Positions 33,869 to 41,023 of a stretch of 64,000 nucleotides of DNA are shown piece by piece (the first letter of the stretch is position 1; the number at the start of each line of letters is the position of its first letter). The DNA comes from UPXZ01 sp964498765 (GTDB lineage: Bacteria; Bacteroidota; Bacteroidia; Bacteroidales; Paludibacteraceae), in the NCBI GenBank assembly GCA_964498765.1, contig CAZCIU010000004.1, positions 18,727-82,726 on the forward strand, read 5' to 3'. A program made the translations under genes and the position numbers. The notes under the pieces were generated by a model that saw nothing but the letters and a program-made list of their open reading frames with translations, was not told where the DNA came from and did not search any database.

Positions 33869-36247
33869 TTAGTTGTAAATTTGGTAATCTTTTTCTGGGT
33901 TTGTTTGGTTCATTTGAACATTTCCGGAAGTGATAATAAAGAAATTGGCATCACCTGTTGGAGTAAATTCCCATCCGCCGGAAGTCAGCATTGTGCTGCT
34001 TGTGTTCAGTGGTTTGTCGTAATTAGCTTTGTTGGAAATATTGCTGTTTCCACTTTTGCTGACAATGGCAAATGTGCCATCGTTCAATTCGCTCAATTTC
34101 CACAGAAAAGAATCGTCTTCCGATTTGAAGCTACTTCCAACTAATGTGTTGTTGTTGCCCGGATAAGTGATAAACATACTGCCACGCAAAGGTGTGTGGA
34201 ATGAGTACCAATATTGTTCCGAATCTGTGGATGCTAAAGGTAAATATTTGGAGTTTTTATAGGTTTCCAGTGCATCCCAAAGTGTTAATCGGGCAGCTTG
34301 AAATTCCGCGTCACTTGTTCCAAGGTCACGTACAGAAGTTGCATCTGCAATGGCACTATTCAAAATATTGGTATTTTCAGATGAAAATTGTCCTGGATCT
34401 TCGCCTTTATCGGCTTTATTCACAAAATCCAATGCGCTGTCAATCATTGACGTAAGCATTGTTTTTTCGTTTAATTCGGTATCACCGAGTGAGTTTATGA
34501 CTTTTTTAGCGTCAACGATTACATTTTCAGCCGGAATTAAAGCCATGTTATTTGGGTCAAAAGCAGCAAGTGCGTTATCAATCTGAGTTAATGCGGTTTG
34601 ATAGCCGGCTTTTTTGAAATAATCTTTCAGAATTCTGATTTTTTCAAACTGCTGAATACCTTCAATCATTCTTTCGAAGCGCATAGATGTTCGCGCTCCC
34701 GGATAAATCAAGTAAGTATCTCCGGCTGCCCAAGAACGGAAACGACTGTCAGTCAAAGGATTTTGAACCCAGCAATTCAACGCCCAGCGTAAATAACCAT
34801 CAAAATTTGCTTTTGCAGCATACCACGCAAACCACTCCGATTCTGCCGGCGGACTAAATGTGAAAGTATTCGGGCGAGATTCCTCGCAAGAAGTATAGTA
34901 GGTTGTGATTTTGCCTTCGGCACGGCGTTGCTCGATTTGCTGATCGGTAAAGTTCCAGCGAAGTGCCACGCAATAATCATCAAGATCATTCACCAATTCA
35001 CTGTGGTATGCACCGGCAAGCGAGATTTTGAACTCGGGATCTGCATTGCGGATTACAGCAATTGCTTTTTGCATCACATCCATCGGGCGTTCGTCCATGG
35101 AAATATGTGTGATGTTAAACCAACCTTTTGCCTTTAGGTGAGCCGCGAAATCTTTCAGCATCGCAGTCCACATTTCTGTGTAAAGTGCTTCGCCGGGTTT
35201 GGTGGATGCATCAACGTATTTATTACTTGCTTCGTCAAAGTAGCGGAATGAAAATTTCCAAGGAATCATCGAATAGCAGTTGATTTGTTTGTCAACGCCA
35301 AGCGACATCATCAGTTCCACCCATTTGTCAAAAATTGTATAATCAAAATCCCAGCTGCCGTCTGTTTTCTTAATCCACTCAATCATTGAACCGTAAATAT
35401 CTTCGGTTTGACCGTTCCATGGGTCGTAAATAATGGATGCTGTGATTACTTTTCCTCCGGCATCGGCATAGAGTTTATGCTCGTATTTCAGCGCGTCCAA
35501 GTGCTCTTGCGACCAAGGTTCCACACCATAATAGCGTGAAATTGAATACGGATTTTGCCACAAATCTAAGTGAAATTTCCAGTCTAAAACTGCAGGAAGA
35601 GTGTGATTTTGAACTTTTACAGAAAGTTTAAGTGTTTCTTCCACATTTCCATTCAGTAAGATTTTCACGTCAGCATTGTAAATTCCCGGTACAGTATTTT
35701 CCGGTACAGCCAAACGCAGCCAAACCGGTTGAGTGGTCATGGCTTTAATTTCAAGTTCTAAAGCGTGATGATCAATTGGGTCAGCTACAAACGATGAATC
35801 GAAATTTGCAGGATTTCTATGTCCGCATGCTCCACCGCCGGGATTTAGCTCGTCGGTCATCACATAACGCACAAAACCTGAAAACACATTCTCTGAAGAA
35901 ATTTTTAGTGAAGCATCGGCTTGATTGATAAAATCGCCAACTTCATAGCTGAGCATTTTATTGCCTGAACGATTGGAAACTACGAATTGCGCAGAAACAC
36001 GTTCGCCTTTCCAGGCGGTTAGTTGCAGCGTTTTATTTTTAGAAACAGTTACCGGTTCTTCTTTTTTATATCGAGTATCTGTATTGCCCCAAGTGAAAGA
36101 ATGCGCAGGTTGCGATGACCAAAGCGCGATATTTCTGGGCGTTGGATTGGCTAATTCGGTGTAGGAAGTGATAGGATAGGAGCTTTGCGCTGCCAATCCT
36201 ACAATGACAGAAAGGAAAAGAAAAATGAATAAAATACGGCTTTTCAT
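33869..36247 (-). CDS. GH123-like (DUF4091) glycoside hydrolase, C-terminus removed by a premature TAA
   Basis: Signal peptide (1-20, ending GLAAQ), an N-terminal beta domain, and a DUF4091/GH123 catalytic region (about 220-540). The ITHISMDERPMD segment holds an Asp385-Glu386 pair in the position used for substrate-assisted catalysis in GH123, whose characterised members are N-acetyl-beta-galactosaminidases. A FIVAR-like helical stretch (about 555-665) and one accessory module (about 677-792) follow until TAA at 33869-33871 replaces the expected Trp. The start is the ATG giving MKSRILFIF; the frame extends to a TTG at 36293-36295. The predicted product is exported to the periplasm but lacks the T9SS signal. 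Cotranscribed with the GH20 gene. Confidence 0.85.
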   Translation of the reverse strand: MKSRILFIFLFLSVIVGLAAQSSYPITSYTELANPTPRNIALWSSQPAHSFTWGNTDTRYKKEEPVTVSKNKTLQLTAWKGERVSAQFVVSNRSGNKMLSYEVGDFINQADASLKISSENVFSGFVRYVMTDELNPGGGACGHRNPANFDSSFVADPIDHHALELEIKAMTTQPVWLRLAVPENTVPGIYNADVKILLNGNVEETLKLSVKVQNHTLPAVLDWKFHLDLWQNPYSISRYYGVEPWSQEHLDALKYEHKLYADAGGKVITASIIYDPWNGQTEDIYGSMIEWIKKTDGSWDFDYTIFDKWVELMMSLGVDKQINCYSMIPWKFSFRYFDEASNKYVDASTKPGEALYTEMWTAMLKDFAAHLKAKGWFNITHISMDERPMDVMQKAIAVIRNADPEFKISLAGAYHSELVNDLDDYCVALRWNFTDQQIEQRRAEGKITTYYTSCEESRPNTFTFSPPAESEWFAWYAAKANFDGYLRWALNCWVQNPLTDSRFRSWAAGDTYLIYPGARTSMRFERMIEGIQQFEKIRILKDYFKKAGYQTALTQIDNALAAFDPNNMALIPAENVIVDAKKVINSLGDTELNEKTMLTSMIDSALDFVNKADKGEDPGQFSSENTNILNSAIADATSVRDLGTSDAEFQAARLTLWDALETYKNSKYLPLASTDSEQYWYSFHTPLRGSMFITYPGNNNTLVGSSFKSEDDSFLWKLSELNDGTFAIVSKSGNSNISNKANYDKPLNTSSTMLTSGGWEFTPTGDANFFIITSGNVQMNQTNPEKDYQIYN

Positions 36248-36299
36248 GAAATTTCGCGATTTTTGTGTAGATTGATTTAAGTGATTAATTTTCAATCTA

Positions 36300-36330
36300 C
36301 AAAAGTATGTTTTTTTTGCGTAACTGACAA
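36300..36330 (-). promoter_or_regulatory. Candidate promoter of the GH123-GH20 operon
   Basis: Minus-strand TACTTTTG (36300-36307) with CTTG about 20 bases upstream (36328-36331). About 53 bases before the ATG. Confidence 0.45.
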
Positions 36331-36456
36331 GTTAAAACGATATTTAAAGTAATAAATAAATGAAATGTGAGTTGTATTTTAAAATATATTAATAATTGAT
36401 TATAAAATATACGTTTTTACATTTCTATTAAATTTACTGTTTTTTTCCATTAGTTA

Positions 36457-36492
36457 TTTGCAGATAAAAACAATGTTCGTATTTTTGCGAAC
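36457..36492 (+). promoter_or_regulatory. arsR promoter with the operator wrapped round the -7 box
   Basis: TTTG (36457-36460), a 19-base spacer and TATTTTTG (36480-36487) form an exact promoter. The -7 box fills precisely the 8-base gap of the inverted repeat GTTCG (36475-36479)/CGAAC (36488-36492). A bound ArsR dimer would block the box directly. The same repeat recurs before arsM. Confidence 0.75.
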
Positions 36493-36505
36493 AATAATTT
36501 TTTAA

Positions 36506-36820
36506 ATGAATATAAAAGCCGAAAATATCGAAAAATTGACTCTTTTCGCGAAAGCGATGGGTCATCCTACACGCATGGAGATTCTTGCGTTTCTATTAGA
36601 GCAGGAAACGTGCTATTTCGGTGATATTCATGAAGTTTTCCCCAATGCCAAGGCAACCATCTCGCAACATTTGAAGGAACTGAAAAGTGCCGGATTGATA
36701 AAAGGAGAAATTGAAGGTCCGAAGGTAAAATATTGCATTGATGATGAAAATTGGAAACTTGCAAAAGTTCTTTTCGGAGATTTTTTCAAAAATGAAGTTA
36801 AGAAAAATTGTTGCGATTAA
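36506..36820 (+). CDS. arsR: ArsR-family arsenic-responsive repressor
   Basis: 104-residue winged-helix protein: AKAMGHPTRMEILAFLLE (first helices), FPNAKATISQHLKELKSAGL (recognition helix) and GPKVKYCIDDENW (wing). Candidate arsenite ligands are Cys36 (QETCYFGDI) and the terminal Cys102-Cys103 (KKNCCD); this differs from the ELCVCDL box of E. coli ArsR. It should leave DNA when As(III) binds, releasing arsM-arsC-acr3, which follow on the same strand. Its promoter contains the probable operator, suggesting autoregulation. Confidence 0.92.
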   Translation: MNIKAENIEKLTLFAKAMGHPTRMEILAFLLEQETCYFGDIHEVFPNAKATISQHLKELKSAGLIKGEIEGPKVKYCIDDENWKLAKVLFGDFFKNEVKKNCCD

Positions 36821-36837
36821 AAAATTTTGAAATAATT

Positions 36838-36855
36838 GTTCGGTATTTTACGAAC
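36838..36855 (+). promoter_or_regulatory. Second ArsR operator, between arsR and arsM
   Basis: GTTCG-N8-CGAAC, the same half-sites and spacing as at arsR; the inner bases are GTATTTTA. No TTTG sits 19 bases upstream, so this may be a weaker promoter or an extra repressor site. Confidence 0.65.
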
Positions 36856-36879
36856 TGATAAAATGTTAGAAATGAAATT

Positions 36880-37722
36880 ATGGAAACTCCAAACAACAAG
36901 GACAGCAAAAAAACAAATGAAGAGCTGAAACAATTGGTAAAAGAGCGATACAGTTCTTTGGCGTTGAATAGTGCGGCTTTGAAAGGTGCGTGTTGCTGCG
37001 GAACTAATCCGGCTGCGCCTTCCAAAAAAGTTTTTACCATTATGAGTGAAGATTACAGCAAACTTAAAGGTTATGAGCCGGACGCGGATTTAGGTGTAGG
37101 ATGCGGTTTGCCAACTGAATTTGCAGGATTAAAACTCGGCAACACGGTTATAGATTTAGGTTCCGGAGCAGGAAATGACTGCTTTGTAGCACGAGAAGAA
37201 GTTGGTGAAACGGGTAAAGTTATTGGCGTGGATTTCTCATCGGCAATGATAGAAAAAGCACGCAAAAATACGGCAAAAAGAGGATACGATAATGTCAATT
37301 TCATTGAAGGAGATATCGAAAATATGCCTTTGGCGGAAAATATGGCCGATGTGGTAATCAGTAATTGTGTGATAAATCTGCTGCCCGAGAAAAATATGAT
37401 TTTCAAGGAAATTTATCGTGTACTGAAACCCGGCGGACATTTGTGTGTATCTGACGTAGTGCTTGACGGCGTTTTTCCAAAGGAATTTACGAATAATGCT
37501 GCCATGTATGCCGGATGCATTGCCAGTGCCATTCAGCGAAATGATTATCTGAAGGAAATTGAAAAGGCAGATTTTCAAAACATCGCTGTTCAGCGTACTA
37601 AAAAAGTGCTAATTCCAGATGAAGTCCTGCAAGAACATTTGGATGAAGATACTATTCAAAAATACAAAGCAGGGGATGTTGGAATTTATTCAATTACGGT
37701 AACTGCTTATAAACCAAACTAA
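36880..37722 (+). CDS. arsM: Arsenite S-adenosylmethionine methyltransferase
   Basis: Methylates As(III) to methylated and volatile arsenicals. The SAM motif is TVIDLGSGAGNDCFVA; post-motifs IGVDFSSAMIEKAR and VLKPGGHLCVSDVV follow. The three conserved arsenic-binding cysteines appear as Cys75 (GVGCGLPTE), Cys163 (ISNCVINLLP) and Cys213 (YAGCIASAI). An additional Cys38-40 triplet (GACCCGT) lies near the start, also common in bacterial ArsM. Length 280 is normal. Located between arsR and arsC with an ArsR-type operator just upstream. Confidence 0.95.
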   Translation: METPNNKDSKKTNEELKQLVKERYSSLALNSAALKGACCCGTNPAAPSKKVFTIMSEDYSKLKGYEPDADLGVGCGLPTEFAGLKLGNTVIDLGSGAGNDCFVAREEVGETGKVIGVDFSSAMIEKARKNTAKRGYDNVNFIEGDIENMPLAENMADVVISNCVINLLPEKNMIFKEIYRVLKPGGHLCVSDVVLDGVFPKEFTNNAAMYAGCIASAIQRNDYLKEIEKADFQNIAVQRTKKVLIPDEVLQEHLDEDTIQKYKAGDVGIYSITVTAYKPN

Positions 37723-37731
37723 AACATAAAT

Positions 37732-38151
37732 ATGAAAGTTTTAATTCTTTGCACAGGAAATAGCTGCCGAAGCCAAATGGCTCACGGGTTTTTGCAATCT
37801 TTTGATGAAAACCTGACCGTTTGTTCGGCAGGAACGGAAGCAACTGGAAAACTCAATCAAAAAGCGGTTGCCGTGATGAAAGAAATCGGTATTGATATCA
37901 GTCACTACACTTCAGATTCTGTAGAAAAATACTTAAATGACGAATGGGATTATGTGATTACCGTGTGTGGCGGTGCCAATGAGGCTTGTCCTGCATTTCA
38001 GGGAAAAGTAAAACATCGTTTGCATATCGGATTTGATGACCCAAGCCACGCTGTGGGTACACCGGAATTTATTGACAGCGAATATATTCGGGTGAGAGAT
38101 GAAATTAAGGATGGATTTTGGAAATTTTACGAAGATAATTTGAAGAGATGA
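37732..38151 (+). CDS. arsC: Arsenate reductase, low-molecular-weight phosphatase type
   Basis: Reduces As(V) to As(III). The P-loop CTGNSCRS places the nucleophile at Cys7 with Arg13. The redox relay cysteines are Cys79 and Cys86 (VCGGANEAC), seven residues apart as in the thioredoxin-coupled S. aureus enzyme; the general acid loop is FDDPSHA. Length 139. It starts nine bases after arsM and its stop overlaps the next ATG in ATGA, showing tight coupling with the efflux pump. Confidence 0.94.
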   Translation: MKVLILCTGNSCRSQMAHGFLQSFDENLTVCSAGTEATGKLNQKAVAVMKEIGIDISHYTSDSVEKYLNDEWDYVITVCGGANEACPAFQGKVKHRLHIGFDDPSHAVGTPEFIDSEYIRVRDEIKDGFWKFYEDNLKR

Positions 38152-39185
38152 AAGCAAAATTAAAAACCGCTGACCGATTCCTGACGCTTTGGATATTTTT
38201 AGCCATGTTTGTCGGAGTGATTTCAGGTTGGTTATTTCCGGCTATCGCGGATTTCTGGAATTCTATGTCGGTTGGAACTACGAATTTACCTATTGCAATC
38301 GGACTAATCGTGATGATGTATCCACCACTAGCCAAAGTAAAATACGAAGAATTGTGGGATGTTTTCAAAAACATTAAGATTTTGGGACTTTCGCTGGTGC
38401 AAAACTGGATAATTGGACCCGTTTTGATGTTCTTTCTGGCTATCATTTTCTTACAATTCAACGTGGATTACATGTACGGACTTATCCTGATTGGACTTGC
38501 TCGTTGTATCGCCATGGTGATTGTGTGGAATGATTTAGCTCGTGGCGATCGTCAATACGCAGCCGGACTGGTGGCGTTTAATTCGATTTTTCAAATCCTG
38601 TTTTTCTCGTTTTACGCCTATTTCTTTATAGCTGTCTTGCCTGGATGGTTCGGACTTCCAAATAATTCCATTGTGGAAAATATAACTATGCTCGAAATTG
38701 CAAAAAGTGTATTGATTTACCTTGGAATTCCGATGCTTGCCGGATTTTTGACGAGATATATCGGTGTGAAATTGAAAGGCACAAACTGGTATGAACGAAA
38801 ATTAGTCCCTAAAATCAGTCCGTTGACATTAATTGCACTGCTTTTCACGATTGTTGTCATGTTCTCGCTGAAAGGTGAGTATATCATCAAATTACCGTTG
38901 GATGTGATGAGAATAGCCATTCCATTGCTGATTTACTTCATAATTATGTTTGTTTTTTCGTTCTGGATGAGCAAAAAAGCCGGAGCCAATTACGAGCAAT
39001 CAACAACGCTTTCGTTTACTGCTGCCAGCAATAATTTTGAGCTGGCAATTGCTGTGGCAATCGCAGTTTTCGGAATTAATTCCGGCGAAGCTTTCGCGGC
39101 TGTGATTGGACCGCTTGTGGAAGTTCCGGTGATGATTGGGTTGGTGAATGTAGCATTCTGGTTTAAGAAAAAGTGGTTTTCATAA
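38148..39185 (+). CDS. acr3: Arsenite efflux permease of the ACR3 family
   Basis: Ten-helix membrane carrier that exports As(III). The essential Cys is Cys120 in LARCIAMVIVWNDLARGD, and the C-terminal Glu lies in GPLVEVPVMIGL; the segment TAASNNFELAIAVAIAVFG is diagnostic. 345 residues. It overlaps arsC by four bases, completing an arsR-arsM-arsC-acr3 set covering sensing, methylation, reduction and export. Confidence 0.95.
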   Translation: MKAKLKTADRFLTLWIFLAMFVGVISGWLFPAIADFWNSMSVGTTNLPIAIGLIVMMYPPLAKVKYEELWDVFKNIKILGLSLVQNWIIGPVLMFFLAIIFLQFNVDYMYGLILIGLARCIAMVIVWNDLARGDRQYAAGLVAFNSIFQILFFSFYAYFFIAVLPGWFGLPNNSIVENITMLEIAKSVLIYLGIPMLAGFLTRYIGVKLKGTNWYERKLVPKISPLTLIALLFTIVVMFSLKGEYIIKLPLDVMRIAIPLLIYFIIMFVFSFWMSKKAGANYEQSTTLSFTAASNNFELAIAVAIAVFGINSGEAFAAVIGPLVEVPVMIGLVNVAFWFKKKWFS

Positions 39186-39206
39186 ATAATTTGAAACCAA
39201 TTAAAC

Positions 39207-39240
39207 GAATAGAGCTACTTTCTCAAGCAGCTCTATTCTT
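39207..39240 (+). terminator. Terminator of the ars operon
   Basis: Ten-bp perfect stem GAATAGAGCT/AGCTCTATTC with a 12-nt loop; the following T tract is short. Confidence 0.7.
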
Positions 39241-39288
39241 CTTAAAAAACAAACAAAAATTTAGTCTAAACGCAAACTATAAAACAAA

Positions 39289-39732
39289 CTACATGTAACG
39301 CATAATTACCTGTATATCTTTGACTTCGTCGTCTTTTATCGGGAATGAAAAGTCGTCAAACTTTGGCTTTTTCAACTTTTTCAGACTGAAATTTGAAAAT
39401 CCAAATCCTTCTCTCGGAACGCCTAAAATGTTGTATTCCATTTTGCCGTTATCATTTTCATCGTCCAGCACAGAAAGTCCGTATATTCCAGCTTTGACCG
39501 GAACCTGAATATTCAAAACTCCGTTTTTAATTTTTTTCTTATCGCAATTGACCGTGAAAAAATCTTTCTCGGATTTAAAGCCTTTTTCATCGCTAAATAC
39601 TGCAATTCGAATTGTGCCTTTAGTGCTGGCTTTCAGGTTTTTGATTGTTACATTCAGGCTTTGTGAATTGGCATGTCCATACTGAAATACCATAAACAGC
39701 AGGCTCAATGTCATAATTAATTTTGCTCTCAT
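39289..39732 (-). CDS. Exported DUF2141 protein
   Basis: Signal peptide (about 1-22), then a single DUF2141 domain: NVTIKNLKASTKGTIRIAVF, SVLDDENDNGKMEYNILGVP and REGFGFSNF. The DENDNGKMEYN stretch looks like an acidic calcium-type loop. DUF2141 proteins are small exported proteins of unknown function found widely in Bacteroidota and Proteobacteria. Stands alone between the ars operon and the AraC-type gene. Confidence 0.9.
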   Translation of the reverse strand: MRAKLIMTLSLLFMVFQYGHANSQSLNVTIKNLKASTKGTIRIAVFSDEKGFKSEKDFFTVNCDKKKIKNGVLNIQVPVKAGIYGLSVLDDENDNGKMEYNILGVPREGFGFSNFSLKKLKKPKFDDFSFPIKDDEVKDIQVIMRYM

Positions 39733-39920
39733 ACGAATTCATTTTTATAAGGTTCATAGCTGTGCCTTATCGGCATTTTCATTCGTTCATCAAAATTGAA
39801 CTTGCATAGTTGAAATCAAACTTTATGCAAGTATAACGAATATGCGCGCCGATTCAATCCGTATTTTAAAACACAAACTGAGAATTGTAGTCCGACTTTT
39901 AAAGAATAAACGGTGGAGGA

Positions 39921-41012
39921 TTATTCCGCTTTGTTCAGAAACTGATTGCGGAAAGCCACGGGAGTTAAGCCTGTGAGCGACTTAAAAACGGTGTAGAACG
40001 AAGATTTGCTGTTAAATCCACATTCATAACCGATAGCCTCAATGGAATATTTGAGTTTTGGTTCGAGCAGCATTTTTTTCACTGCTTCTATTCGGTAAGA
40101 GTTTACAAACTGGAAAAAATTCTTGCCAATATCAATGTTCAGAACTTCGGTAATCTGATATTTGGGGTAATTAATCGCTTCGGAAAGCAAATCCATATTC
40201 AAATTTGGATTGAGGTAGGCTTTGTCATTCTCAAAATATTTCAAAATCTTTTCCTCGATGTTCGTACGGATTTCCGGTGTAAGAATGGAATTTTTGTAAC
40301 TAATCATTTCCGGTTCTTCCACTTCTTCGGTCTTGGTTTCAATTTGTTTTTGATGCAAGCCATAAAAACTGAAAATATAAACCAGCAGAAGTAAAGCCGA
40401 ATAATTATAGAATGAAATAGCTTCAGTGCCTACTTGCAAAATGACATAAATCACGCCTTGAATACTTGCAATAAAGCAATATCCGATGTAAAATATCGTA
40501 ACAAATCGCAGCCAGTTCAGATTTTGTTCTTTGTCGATATTGGATTTTTCGTTGCGGAGAGTTTTTCTGTAACGGTATAAATGTCTGATGATTAGTGGAA
40601 AATACACCATCCACGAAATGATAGTTCCGATTGCAAATGTCAAACGAATATGCAGGTGAGAATTCATTTGGAAAAAATCCTCAAATGCCAATGGTATGCG
40701 TGTGACGTAAGCCGTAATTTCTGAAATCACAAACGGCAGCAAATGGATAAGCATAATCCATTTCAGGCGGAAATTTTTCTGCACCAGCGAACGAATATAA
40801 ATGTAAAGTGCCGGATTGAAAAGCAGAAAAGAACTGGAAAGTAGCGAATATCCCAAAACTCGAAAATCAATAGCGCAGGTCAGAAATTCAATTGCAAGGA
40901 GAATCAGCCACCCGGACAAAACACGGTCAGAGATATTCTGTTCACGTTTTGCAAGCATAAGCAACGCAGCAAATAAGCTTTGCGCCATCCCAATCCAAGC
41001 AATGATTTCCAT
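39921..41012 (-). CDS. Membrane AraC-family transcriptional regulator
   Basis: About six or seven membrane helices fill residues 1-225, a charged linker follows, then an AraC double HTH (about 265-363: MDLLSEAINYPKYQITEVLN and IEAIGYECGFNSKSSFYTVF, ending GLTPVAFRNQF). It probably senses a membrane or small-molecule signal and regulates transcription from the membrane. Eleven bases downstream of the OstA-like gene on the same strand, so it may be read through from that operon; the target is unknown. Confidence 0.9.
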   Translation of the reverse strand: MEIIAWIGMAQSLFAALLMLAKREQNISDRVLSGWLILLAIEFLTCAIDFRVLGYSLLSSSFLLFNPALYIYIRSLVQKNFRLKWIMLIHLLPFVISEITAYVTRIPLAFEDFFQMNSHLHIRLTFAIGTIISWMVYFPLIIRHLYRYRKTLRNEKSNIDKEQNLNWLRFVTIFYIGYCFIASIQGVIYVILQVGTEAISFYNYSALLLLVYIFSFYGLHQKQIETKTEEVEEPEMISYKNSILTPEIRTNIEEKILKYFENDKAYLNPNLNMDLLSEAINYPKYQITEVLNIDIGKNFFQFVNSYRIEAVKKMLLEPKLKYSIEAIGYECGFNSKSSFYTVFKSLTGLTPVAFRNQFLNKAE

Positions 41013-41023
41013 AAACTTCGTGA

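Noticed and set aside
1..36247. Stop-codon reassignment explaining the two interrupted genes
   Set aside because: The stops are TAG in one and TAA in the other, while TAA ends most intact genes here; point mutations are simpler.
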